From positions 2,891,001 through 2,955,000 of the forward strand of contig NZ_AMWJ02000001.1 of the NCBI RefSeq assembly GCF_000319305.2: a DNA stretch of 64,000 nucleotides, in the 5' to 3' direction. The position numbers and the translations under genes are program-made. Below, piece after piece: positions 10,701 through 20,882 of this stretch (positions are counted from its first letter, which is position 1; each line of letters starts with the position of its first letter). The stretch comes from Pseudomonas bharatica CSV86. GTDB lineage: Bacteria; Pseudomonadota; Gammaproteobacteria; Pseudomonadales; Pseudomonadaceae. The notes under the pieces were generated by a model. It had not been told where the DNA came from and searched no databases. It was given only the letters and a program-made list of their open reading frames with translations.

Positions 10701-13700
10701 GACCCTGACCGCCCAGTGCAGCTGGATCAGCCTGGTGGACAGCACCACCTCGGGAACCCATGCACAGGTAAACAGCCGCTTCCTCGCGCGCAGCGATATC
10801 CCCGCCGGCATGGCCGTGCCCACCGACGTGGTGCAAAGCCTGAACTACCGCTACAGCAACGCGCAGATCATCGCCATGGGCCCGGCCACCAGCCTTACCC
10901 TGCCGGTGGTCAAGGCGCCTGCGGCCATGGCCCTGGCCGGCCTTTCGCCGAGAGCCTACGGCCTGACCCAGCGCATCGAGCTGCAAACCCCGGTGGCCCT
11001 GCCCATTCCGGGCATGGATGCACCGCCCGTGGGCGCCCAGCCAACCCTCTGGCCGCTGCCGGCAGACCTGCGAGCCAAGGCCCTGGCCGGTTCCAGCGTG
11101 GCCTACGACCTGCTGACGACCGCCGAAGGGGCCAGCGCCGGCCGCGATGCGGTGGTCGTGGCAAATGCCACCTGGGCCTGCCGCATCCCGGTGGCGATCA
11201 AGCAGATCAACGACGCCCTGACCCTGTTCGCCCTGCAAGGGTGGACGAGGCCGAGCGCCCGACCTTATTGGCCCTGCGCGCCTGGCTGGCAGCCGGTGAA
11301 GGCAGCGGCACGGTGGTCCGGGTGCTGGCCCTGCCGGCGCCGAATGCCGGCAATGCCGCCGGGGTCAGCGTGCTCGACAGCACGCCGGCGCAAACCTGGC
11401 TGATCCAGGCCAACCTGTCCACGGAAAGCGTACCGCGCGCGCCCGACCTCAGGCTTGGCCGGGTCAACAGCCTGGCCCGCGACGGCAATCCGGCGCCGGC
11501 CGCCTCGCTCGACGAACTGGAACGCTTCGTCACCCTGCTCTGGGAAGGCAGCGTGGTCGGCGGCACCGGCTACACCCTCGGGCTGGACAAGGGCTTGCCG
11601 GCCAGCGCCGTGGACGCCAATGGCGTGGCCAGCATCGACCTGCTGGTGATCGCCGGCACCCAGCAAGGCGCCGCAGCGCAAGGCCGCAGCCTGCTGCCGT
11701 TCAATACCTGCGCCCTGGTGGCGCCGGGGCTGGATGCGACCATCGGCACCCTGTATGCCGAGGACCACAACGAAGAGGACATGATCCTGCAGGCCCTGGT
11801 ACCGGCCGGCAGCGTCGGCTTCAACCTGACCCTGGAGGCACCAGCGGAAGACGCCGACAATAGCGCCGAACTGCAGGCCCTCCGGTTGTTCAGCCTGCTC
11901 GGCACGCAGATTCCCGCGAGCGCGGGCTCGCCCTTCGCCATGCCCGCCTCGGGGATGCCCGCACCACCCACGCCGGTGGAGAAGGACGCGCCGCCCGCCT
12001 GGAAACGCCAGCGCCTGGTGCGCCGCGGCGTGCTGCGTGACCAGCGCCTGGCCGAGGAAGCCGATCCGTACTGGCTGTACGAGCAGATCCTGCCGCTGTA
12101 CCGCTTCGCCACGCCGTCGCCACTGCCCCGCGTACCCGGCCTGCCAAACCCGGACGACGATCCATACCGCGGCTTCGGCTGGGCCGACAGCCTGCCTTCG
12201 GCGGCGGTGGTGCTGAACTTCCAGGACATCCTCGGCAACCAGACCGGGGCCAATCCTGCCGGCCAGGGCCAGGTCAGCCTGCCCAGCGGCTACACCGACC
12301 CGCTGCTGGGGGTCGGCGACTGGCCGGCAATGGTCAGCGCCTGGACCGTTTCGGCCAGCGAAGCCGGGGTTACCCTGAGCATCAGCCTGGACGCCCGCCC
12401 GGCCACGGTGATGCCGTCGCCCAGCCAACCCGGCGATGCCGCCGCGCAAAGCGCCGGGCGCCAGGCCGAAGCCTATGCCAAGGCCTATTACCAGCTCGGT
12501 CAACCGTTGAGCGCGGCGGTGGAAACCAGCCTTGATACCAGCGCCGCCCACGGCATCGAGCAAGCGCCGTTGTGGCGCTTCGCCGCCGCTTCCCAGGCCT
12601 TCAGCGCCAGCGCCGCGCAACTGGGCGCCGCCCGTGCCCCGGCGGGTGCCACCCTCGCCTCCCTGGCCGAGGACTACAGCCTGCGCTATGCGGAAATGGC
12701 CCTGGCCAACGCGCAAGTGCCAATGCAGGCGCTGTTCGGTGTCGGCGCCCGGCTCAAAGTCCCGGCCTATGCCCTGTTCGCCGAGAACGACACGGCGCAG
12801 AGCATCTCCGCCATGGCCCGCCCCGACGGCTGGCCGAGCATCAGCGCCGAAGCCCTGCTCGCCGCACCGCAGAACGGCGACCTGCCGCTGCGCAGCGGCG
12901 CGGTGCTCAAGGTCTCGCCACCACTCACCCGCGATACCGGCGATGGCAGCGCCAGCCTGGCGGCCTTGGCCAATGCCCTCGGCACCCTGCCGGGCCTGCT
13001 GGCCGGGGATAACGCCAGCCTGACCATCCTGACCCCGGGCATCACCTTCTCGGTGGCGGTGTCCGAGGCGGAAATGGTGTCGGTCACGGTGACCGAGGCC
13101 GATGCGCCGACGCCGGTCCGCTCGTTGCAACAGGTGTGCACGGCCTTCGCCGGCCTCGGGGTGACTATCAGCGTCAACGACCTGGGACAAAGCCACCAGG
13201 CCCTGCCGGCGATCTTCCAGGCCAGCCAGCTGATTTCCAGCACGGCCTGGGTTGCAGGCAGCGACGACAGCCTGGCGCACAACGGCAGCGGCCTGGACCA
13301 GGCGGCCCTGGCGGCGCTGAATACCAGCTCGGTCAACCTGTTCGAGATGGGCGCCCTGCTCTACCTGGGCGATTTCAACGGTGGCGCCGGGATCAGCGCC
13401 GATGGCGCACAGACCCTGCACCAGTTCGCCGATGCCCATGCCTGCCCGGCGGAACTGCTGCTGGGTGCCAACCCGGACCTCGCCGTGCCCGGCGACGGCG
13501 CCTTCGCCCTGCCGGGCAGGGTCAGCTGGCCAGGCGACATGGCGCAGGTACGGGTGCCCTATTCGATCCAGCACGGCGACAGCCTCGACAGCATCGCCCC
13601 GCGCTTTGCCCAAAGCACGCTGGAACTGGCCACGGCCAACCTGGAGATGCCGGTGGTGCTGGCCGGTGGCGTGACCCTGGACATCAGCGTCGGCGGCCAG

Positions 13701-16598
13701 TCGTACAGCTTGACCACTGCCGCTGGCGGCCAGAGCCTCGCCACGACCCTCGGCCAGTTGCAGCAGCAAGCACCTGCCGCCACCCTCGCGGACCTGCTGG
13801 AGGGCATGGGCGACGATACCCAGGCGTTGAACACCGGTGCCCTGCTGGTCTGCCCGGCGGCGCAGTTCGCCACGGCCACCGCGCCGTCGGCGATTGCCGG
13901 GCTGCTCGGCGTCAGTGCCGGGGCCTTCGCCCTGGCCAACGTCGGTACGCCGGAGCTGATCGCCAGCGGCGTGACCCTGATCGCACCACAAGGCCAGGCC
14001 AGTGTGGAGACCCGGGCCAACGACTGCCTGAACAGCCTGATCGTGCGCTTTGCCGAGGCCGGGGTGCAGGTCAGCGCCCAGGAAATCGTGGAAACCCCGG
14101 CGAACGCCGACAAACCACTGTTCGCTGCCGACGCCCCGGCGCTGGTGCCGCCGGCCGGTGCCCTTGTCCGCCTGCCGATCGGCGCCACCGGGCCCTATCC
14201 GGGGCCGGCCTTCCCGCTCAATGTGAGCCTGACCCTGAGCCGGCCAGCGGCGCTGATCAACCCGGACTTCGCGGCCAACAACGATGGCGGCGTGTCCCGC
14301 AGCAGCAGCCCGATCCCGGCGCCTCAGGTACCGGCGGCACAGGACCAGGGTGGCGGCCTGGCCTTCAACGCCTTTATCGCCGCCATGCGCGCGGCCCTGC
14401 CCGAGCTGCGCATCGCCACCGGCCGCGCCCTGGAGGACAGCCGCGACCTGTGGGCGGTGAACTTCGGCGACGCGGGCATCAGCGCCCTGAGCATCGCCGG
14501 AGCGACCAGCGTCCCCGGCGCAGCGGGGCCGCAGCCGCGCTTCTTTGCCCTGACACCGCTGTACAAGAGCCTGGTCAGCCGCCAGGGTGTTGCACTGCAG
14601 GCGCTCAAGGCCGATGGCACCCTGTCCGAAGCCAGCAGCCAGCATGACTTCCAGGGCATAGACGTAGAGCCCTGGGCCGGACGCTTCCTCTCGGACATGG
14701 ACCGCATCCTCGGCGCCGCCAACGTCGCCGCGCTGTACCGCACCCCGGACACCCGCCAGACCCTCGGCGACCTGGTGGCGGTCAAGCGCCAACTGGCCGG
14801 GGCCATTCCCGAAGGGCTGCAGCCGGTGCTGGAAATCAGCGATCCGCAGGCCGCCGCCGGGCAGGCTGCGGCAGCCACTACCCTGCAACAGCAACTGGGC
14901 ATCAGCCTGTCCCGGGCCTGGAGTGCCTCGACCCTGGTACAGCTGAACCGCGAGGTGACCTCGGCCTGGCAGGCTCCCGGCACGACCTTGCTGCCGGCAG
15001 ACCTGTACGGCGGCATCGAGGTCACCAGCGGTGGCGAGGAACGCTCCTGGAGCATGAGCGCGGGCAAATGCTGGCTCACCGACTTCTCGCCGTTCATCAC
15101 CCTGCTGCTGACCGAATCCGATCCGGCCAGCCACCGTGCGGTGACCGCCGACATGGCCTTCGGCATCACCGACCTGGAGCGCAATATCACCAGTGCCGGC
15201 CTGCCCGACGGCTACGCCGCTTCGCAGTGGCTGACTTTCGTCCCGCCACTGGGCGGCAGCAATCTGCCAACGGCAGTCAGCATCGACCTGGGCGAAGTCT
15301 CGGTGCCGATCCCGCTGCGGGATTTCCCGGCGCTGCCGGTCATCATCGAACAACGTGCCAGCGCCACCGCGCTGGACGCCGCACTGCGCCAGAGCCTTCG
15401 CAGCCGCCGGGCGCTGAGTACCCTGCGCGCGGACAGCGACGTGAGCCTGGGCAACCTGGCGCTATGGGATCACCGCTTCACCTACTCCCACGAACATGCC
15501 GAGCAGGACGATGTCAGCCTCACCCTGAGCTACAACCTGAGGCCCGACCAGACCCTGCGCATGGCCGCCAGCGATGCGGACCTGTTCGTGCAACTGGCGC
15601 GCTATATCGCCGTGGCCGACAACCTTTGGGAGATCCTCGGCGACCTGCCCGACAGCGGCGCGCTGACCCCGGTGCAGAGCAATGCGGCGAACACCCTGCG
15701 CGACCTGGCCGCTGCCGTTGCCACCAGCTGGAACGTGCGCCTGGTCGACAGCGTGGCGGATGCCCGGCTGCAGGCGCCGGTCACCGACACCTTCGGTTTC
15801 CAGGCGCGGGTCACCGACCGCGACGGACCGCTGGCCAGCCGTGAAGTGGCCAGCCTCGGCCTGACGGCCCTGAGCGCTGGAGTCGGCCCGGACGGGCAAT
15901 GGCCGCAGGTATGGGCACTGACGGCGGCGGGCCTGATGGTGGCGCTGGAGCGCGAAAGCGTCTCGGCCAGCGAGTCGCGCTACCAGGTACCGGCTGATGC
16001 CCACGTGGCGGCTTCGTGGCCTACGTTCAGCCTGGTCTTCGCCGGGCTCAACGTAGCCCGCTGGCAGAACGCGACCGGCTCGATCCTGGTGCAGCGCAAC
16101 CAGAAGCTGCTGGGGGCCGACGGGCCCGCGACCAATCCGGCATTCGTATTCCAGACCGACCGGGTCGAGGCCGCCAGCATCGCCACGCCGCTCAACAGCT
16201 GGGACCAGCGGGTACCGCTGGCGAGCGCGCCGACCACGGTCAGCGCAGCCTTGCAGGCAGCGTTCGACACCCTGTTCGGCAGCGCCGCGCAGGATGGCGG
16301 GCTCAGCATCACCGCCGGGGTCGCCTATGCCTATGAACTGGCCACCGATCCGCTGGACCCGAACCACGGCCTGGTCGGGGAAACGCCGGTGTACCTGTAT
16401 CCCAACCAGACGCTCGACAGCAGCACCGCGGGCAACCTGCAAACGGCGGTCGATACCTGGCGCAACCTGGCCAATCCACAGCGCGAGGGCGGCGAGTGGG
16501 TGTTCTCGCTGACCCTGTATTCATCGCTGGAGGAGGATCGGCGGCCGTTGCTGGTGATCGGGAATCTGTATTTGCCGATGGTGCTGGAGGTGGGTTGA
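4744..16598 (+). CDS. Giant LysM-repeat protein (about 3,951 aa if one missing base is restored)
   Basis: Two long plus-strand frames join into one protein. The first starts at ATG 4744 (GAGG at 4734-4737) and runs out of sense after 11241, stopping at 11403. The second carries the sense from 11241 to 16598. Adding one G to the GGG at 11239-11241 gives LFALQGVDEAERPTLLALRAW-like continuity. Residues 1-1180 are beta-rich, with amphipathic strands and many glycines; 1180-1500 are charged and low in complexity. From about 1539 onward there are LysM-like segments with the G-D/E-T/S-L-x-x-I/L-A pattern, near residues 1539, 1613, 1741, 1796, 1862, 2634, 2886 and 2939. LysM domains bind peptidoglycan or act as structural modules in phage-tail-like machines. 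No signal peptide is visible, which argues against simple Sec export. Function unknown; I cannot tell a real frameshift from a sequencing error. Confidence 0.7.
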
Positions 16599-16605
16599 AA
16601 GCGGG

Positions 16606-17499
16606 TTACTGCTCCGGCAACTCCTCCAGCAACCATCCCCGAAACGCCTCCAGCGCCGGCAACGCGCGGTTTCTCGGCGGGTAAACCAGGTAGTAGCCGC
16701 GGGCACTGGCATAGGGCAGTACCGGGCTGACCAGGGTGCCCTCGGCCAGTTCATCGCTGATCAGGATCCGCGGCACCAGGCCGATGCCGATGTCCGCCCG
16801 CACCGCCTGGATCAGGTGCGAAGTCAGTTCGAAGCTCGGGCCCAGGCGCATGGCCTGGTGGGCGACGCCATGGTGGGTGAACCAGTCGCCCCAGGCGTTG
16901 GGATTGTTGGCGACGCTGAGCAGGGTCTGCCGGCTGATGTCCCGGGGCGTCCATTCGGCGCGCGAGGCCGCCAGGGCCGGCGACAGGATCACCACCAGTT
17001 CCTCGGCGTGCAGGCGGTGACAGACCAGGCCCGGCTGGTCGCCGGTGGCGACGACGATCGCCGCATCGATACCGCTGATGGCGAAGTCCACCGGCTCGAT
17101 CCGCGAATTGATATGCACCAGCACGTCGGGATGGCGGCGGTAGAACTCGTGCAGCCGCGGAAGCAGCCATTTCGAACCGAAGGTCGGCAAGGTCGCCAGG
17201 CGCAGGCTGCCGCCGCCGTCCTGGTGGGCGATCGCATGCAGGGTGGCACTGCGAATGCGCCCCAGGGCCTCGCTGATTTCGCGCTGGTACAGGCGGCCCA
17301 CCTCGGTGAGCTTGACCGTACGCCCCTCGCGGCGGAACAGCAGCACGCCCAGTTGCTGCTCCAGGGTCTGCACCTGGCGGCTGACCGCGCTCTGGGTCAG
17401 GGACAGTTCCTCGGCTGCGCGGGTGTAGCTTTCATGCCGGGCGGCGGCCTCGAAGGCCAGCAGCAGCGACATCGAGGGGGTAAGGTTGCGGTAATTCAT
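16606..17499 (-). CDS. LysR-family transcriptional regulator (GcvA-like)
   Basis: The protein has 297 residues, the usual LysR length. The N-terminal winged helix-turn-helix is at about residues 8-65 and includes SLTQSAVSRQVQTLEQQLG. An effector-binding domain follows, with LATLPTFGSKWLLPRL near 100, a pattern typical of the GcvA/AmpR-like branch. It converges with the giant gene (7-nt gap) and is divergent from the FAD/Fe-S dehydrogenase starting at 17650, so control of that gene is the obvious guess. Which ligand it senses is not visible. Confidence 0.9.
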   Translation of the reverse strand: MNYRNLTPSMSLLLAFEAAARHESYTRAAEELSLTQSAVSRQVQTLEQQLGVLLFRREGRTVKLTEVGRLYQREISEALGRIRSATLHAIAHQDGGGSLRLATLPTFGSKWLLPRLHEFYRRHPDVLVHINSRIEPVDFAISGIDAAIVVATGDQPGLVCHRLHAEELVVILSPALAASRAEWTPRDISRQTLLSVANNPNAWGDWFTHHGVAHQAMRLGPSFELTSHLIQAVRADIGIGLVPRILISDELAEGTLVSPVLPYASARGYYLVYPPRNRALPALEAFRGWLLEELPEQ

Positions 17500-17649
17500 T
17501 CATAAAACTCATCAAAGGCTGCGCCATTATCCGTTTGTGTCCGGCGCGACACTGCGGAATCATTGCATCATCCACTACCTGGGCGAGCCAAGACCATACC
17601 CTGCGCTCAGGTATCCATGATTAGCCCATATAAACGAGGCCATCCCTTG

Positions 17650-20600
17650 ATGATCGCCCAATTGCCGGTGAGCGCTCCCGCCACCGACTACGCCGCCTTC
17701 CTCGATGCCCTGCGCGCCAGCGGTTTCCGCGGCCAGTTCAGCACCGACTACGGCACCCGCACCGTGCTTGCCACCGACAACTCGATCTACCAGCGCCTGC
17801 CCCAGGCTGCGGTGTTCCCGCTGGATGCCGATGACGTGGCGAAGGTCGCCGCGCTGATGGCCGAACCGCGCTTTCGCCAGGTCAAGCTGACCCCGCGAGG
17901 CGGCGGCACCGGGACCAACGGCCAGTCGCTGACCGACGGCATCGTCGTCGATCTGTCGCGGCATATGAACCAGATCCTGGAGATCAACGTCGAGGAGCGC
18001 TGGGTGCGGGTCCAGGCCGGGGTGGTCAAGGACCAGCTCAATGCCGCGCTCAAGCCCCACGGGCTGTTCTTCGCGCCGGAGCTGTCCACCTCCAACCGCG
18101 CCACCATCGGCGGCATGATCAATACCGATGCCAGCGGCCAGGGCAGTTGTACCTACGGCAAGACCCGCGACCACGTGCTGGAGCTGCACAGCGTGCTGCT
18201 CGGCGGCGAGCGCCTGCACAGCCTGCCGGTGGATGACGCCACCCTCGACGCCGCCTGCGCCCTGCCCGGCCGGATCGGCGAGGTGTACCGCATGGCCCGG
18301 GAGATCCAGGAAACCCAGGGCGACCTGATCGAAAGCACCTTCCCCAAGCTCAACCGCTGCCTGACCGGCTACGACCTGGCCCACCTGCGCGACGACGACG
18401 GTCGCTTTAACCTCAACAGCGTGCTGTGCGGCGCCGAAGGCTCGCTGGGCTATGTGGTGGAAGCCAAGCTCAACGTGCTGCCGATTCCGAAGTACGCGGT
18501 GCTGGTCAACGTGCGCTACACCAGCTTCATGGACGCCCTGCGCGACGCCAATGCGCTGATGGCGCACAAGCCGCTGTCGATCGAGACGGTGGACTCGCGG
18601 GTACTGATGCTGGCGATGCAGGACATCGTCTGGCACAGCGTCGCCGAATACTTCCCGGCCGACCCGGCCAAGCCGACCCTGGGCATCAACCTGGTGGAGT
18701 TCTGCGGCGACCAGCCGGACGAGGTCAACGCCCGAGTCGCGGCCTTTATCGAGCACCTGCAACAGGACACCAGTGTCGAGCGCCTGGGCCACACCCTGGC
18801 CGAAGGTTCGGCGGCGGTGACCAAGGTCTACACCATGCGCAAGCGCTCGGTGGGCCTGCTCGGCAACGTCGAGGGCGAAGTGCGTCCGCAGCCGTTCGTC
18901 GAGGACACCGCAGTACCACCGGAGCAATTGGCCGACTACATCGCCGAGTTCCGCGCCCTGCTCGACGGCCATGGCCTGACCTACGGCATGTTCGGCCATG
19001 TCGATGCCGGCGTGCTGCACGTGCGCCCGGCGCTGGACATGAAGGACCCGGCCCAGGCCGCGCTGGTCAAGCCGATCTCCGACGCGGTCGCCGCCCTCAC
19101 CCAGCGCTATGGCGGCCTGCTCTGGGGCGAGCACGGCAAGGGCCTGCGTTCGGAGTACGTACCGGCCTATTTCGGCGAACTGTACCCGGCGCTGCAACGC
19201 CTGAAGGGCGCGTTCGACCCGCACAACCAGCTCAACCCGGGCAAGATCTGTACCCCGCCGGACAGTGCCGAAGGCCTGATCAAGGTCAACGAGGCGCCAC
19301 TGCGCGGCGAGCATGACCGGCAGATCGACGAGCGCGTGTGGCAGAGCTTCGGCAGCGCCGTGCACTGCAACGGCAACGGTGCCTGCTACAACTACGACCC
19401 CGACGACGCCATGTGCCCGTCGTGGAAAGCCACCCGCCAGCGCCAGCACTCGCCCAAGGGCCGCGCCTCGCTGATCCGTGAGTGGCTGCGCCTGCAAGGG
19501 GCGGCGAACATCGATGTGCTCGCGCCGAACAGGGTTTCCTGGCTCAAGGGCCTGCCCGAGCGCCTGCGCAATGTGCGCGCACAGCAGCAGGGCCAGGCCG
19601 ACTTCTCCCATGAGGTCTACGACGCCATGGCCGGCTGCCTGGCGTGCAAGTCCTGCGCCGGGCAGTGCCCGATCAAGGTCAACGTGCCGGACTTCCGTTC
19701 GCGCTTCCTCGAGCTGTACCACAACCGCTACCAGCGCCCGCTGCGCGACTACCTGATCGGTTCGCTGGAATTCACCATCCCGTACCTGGCCCATGCGCCT
19801 GGGCTGTACAACGCGGTGATGGGGTCGAAGTTCGTCAGTGGTCTGCTGGCGGATCGTATCGGCATGGTCGACAGCCCGCTGATCAGCCGTTTCAACTTCC
19901 AGGCCACGCTGAAACGCTGCGGCGTACGTGCCGCCAGCGTGCCGGCACTGCGCGAACTGACCCCGGCGCAGCGCGAGCGCAGCATCGTGCTGGTCCAGGA
20001 TGCCTTCACCCGCTACTTCGAAACGCCGCTGCTGGCGGCCTTCATCGACCTGGCGCATCGCCTGGGGCACAAGATCTTCCTCGCCCCGTACAGCGCCAAC
20101 GGCAAGCCGTTGCATGTGCAGGGCTTCCTCGGCGCCTTCGCCAAGGCGGCAGTGCGCAATGGCACCCAGCTCAAGGCCCTGGCCGACTGCGGCGTGCCGC
20201 TGGTGGGGCTGGATCCGGCGATGACCCTGGTCTATCGCCAGGAATACCAGAAGGTGCCGGGCCTGGAGGGCAGCCCGAACGTGCTGTTGCCGCAGGAATG
20301 GTTGATGGATGTGCTGCCGGAGCAAGGCACCGGCAAGGGCGGCAGCTTCCGCCTGCTGGCGCACTGCACCGAGAAAACCAACGTGCCGACCAGCACCAGG
20401 CAATGGGAGCAGGTGTTCTCGCGCCTGGGCCTGAAGCTGGTGACCGAGGCCACCGGCTGCTGCGGCATGTCCGGTACCTACGGGCATGAGGCGCGCAACC
20501 AGGAGACCTCGAAGACCATCTTCGAACAGTCCTGGGCGGGCAAGCTGGACAAGGACGGCGAGCCGCTGGCGACCGGCTATTCGTGCCGCAGCCAGGTCAA

Positions 20601-20664
20601 GCGCATGGCCGACCGCAAGCTGCGACATCCGCTGGAGGTGGTGTTGCAGGCGGTGATTGGCTGA
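17650..20664 (+). CDS. ydiJ: FAD/Fe-S D-2-hydroxyglutarate dehydrogenase, YdiJ type
   Basis: This is a fused FAD-linked oxidase and Fe-S protein of 1,004 residues that closely resembles E. coli YdiJ (about 1,018 aa). The FAD-binding PP loop includes RGGGTGTNGQSL near 84. The oxidase C-terminal domain includes HVDAGVLHVRP. Cysteines at 573 and nearby, and a CxxCxxCxxxC cluster at 663-673, would hold iron-sulfur clusters, and a CCG-type motif lies at 937-939. YdiJ oxidises D-2-hydroxyglutarate to 2-oxoglutarate, which clears the by-product of SerA. The frame can be read from 17563, but ATG 17650 has GAGG 10 nt upstream and matches the N-terminus of the family. It probably acts in the cytoplasm; the electron acceptor is unknown. 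Confidence 0.9.
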   Translation: MIAQLPVSAPATDYAAFLDALRASGFRGQFSTDYGTRTVLATDNSIYQRLPQAAVFPLDADDVAKVAALMAEPRFRQVKLTPRGGGTGTNGQSLTDGIVVDLSRHMNQILEINVEERWVRVQAGVVKDQLNAALKPHGLFFAPELSTSNRATIGGMINTDASGQGSCTYGKTRDHVLELHSVLLGGERLHSLPVDDATLDAACALPGRIGEVYRMAREIQETQGDLIESTFPKLNRCLTGYDLAHLRDDDGRFNLNSVLCGAEGSLGYVVEAKLNVLPIPKYAVLVNVRYTSFMDALRDANALMAHKPLSIETVDSRVLMLAMQDIVWHSVAEYFPADPAKPTLGINLVEFCGDQPDEVNARVAAFIEHLQQDTSVERLGHTLAEGSAAVTKVYTMRKRSVGLLGNVEGEVRPQPFVEDTAVPPEQLADYIAEFRALLDGHGLTYGMFGHVDAGVLHVRPALDMKDPAQAALVKPISDAVAALTQRYGGLLWGEHGKGLRSEYVPAYFGELYPALQRLKGAFDPHNQLNPGKICTPPDSAEGLIKVNEAPLRGEHDRQIDERVWQSFGSAVHCNGNGACYNYDPDDAMCPSWKATRQRQHSPKGRASLIREWLRLQGAANIDVLAPNRVSWLKGLPERLRNVRAQQQGQADFSHEVYDAMAGCLACKSCAGQCPIKVNVPDFRSRFLELYHNRYQRPLRDYLIGSLEFTIPYLAHAPGLYNAVMGSKFVSGLLADRIGMVDSPLISRFNFQATLKRCGVRAASVPALRELTPAQRERSIVLVQDAFTRYFETPLLAAFIDLAHRLGHKIFLAPYSANGKPLHVQGFLGAFAKAAVRNGTQLKALADCGVPLVGLDPAMTLVYRQEYQKVPGLEGSPNVLLPQEWLMDVLPEQGTGKGGSFRLLAHCTEKTNVPTSTRQWEQVFSRLGLKLVTEATGCCGMSGTYGHEARNQETSKTIFEQSWAGKLDKDGEPLATGYSCRSQVKRMADRKLRHPLEVVLQAVIG

Positions 20665-20822
20665 TTCGGCAGGCCCGGAGATACTTGGTGTTCTTCAGGG
20701 CCTCATCGCTGGCAAGCCAGCTCCCACAGGTATCGCGAGCACCAGCAAAACTTGTGGGGGGTGGGGACTGGCTGATTCGGCAGGCCCTGGAGCTCCGGGT
20801 GTTCTTCAGGGCCTCATCGCTG
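20658..20822 (+). repeat. 54-bp direct repeat at the end of ydiJ, two copies 111 bp apart
   Basis: Copy 1 (20658-20711) overlaps the last codons and stop of ydiJ; copy 2 is at 20769-20822. Both begin TGGCTGATTCGGCAGGCCC and end with the same 23 bases leading into a REP arm; only the middle 12 bases differ. The REP arm in copy 2 is cut short. Confidence 0.85.
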
Positions 20823-20866
20823 ACACCGCGTGCCCTGTGGGAGCTGGCTTGCCAGCGATGAGGCCG
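20697..20866. repeat. REP pair downstream of ydiJ
   Basis: A full REP lies in reverse orientation at 20697-20730, a truncated arm at 20810-20822, and a forward REP at 20834-20866. This is the Pseudomonas REP with core GTGGGAGCTGGCTTGCCAGC. No gene is present in the 218-nt gap to 20883. Confidence 0.9.
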
Positions 20867-20882
20867 GTTCAGTCACCCCACA

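Noticed and set aside
11239..11244. Programmed -1 frameshifting in the giant gene
   Set aside because: No canonical slippery heptamer and no clear downstream hairpin; three other genes in the window show the same missing-G pattern, so an assembly error is more likely.
6181..15353. Very long minus-strand open frames opposite the giant gene (about 1,685 and 1,362 codons)
   Set aside because: They lie fully antisense to a frame with protein-like sequence, are rich in Arg, Gly, His and Gln as GC-rich shadows are, and show no domain pattern.
16606..16636. A terminator between the giant gene and the convergent LysR
   Set aside because: The gap is only 7 nt and I found no stem followed by a T run.
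17575..20628. A roughly 1,017-codon minus-strand frame opposite ydiJ
   Set aside because: The plus-strand frame is an unmistakable YdiJ with all cofactor motifs; the antisense frame is a codon-bias shadow.
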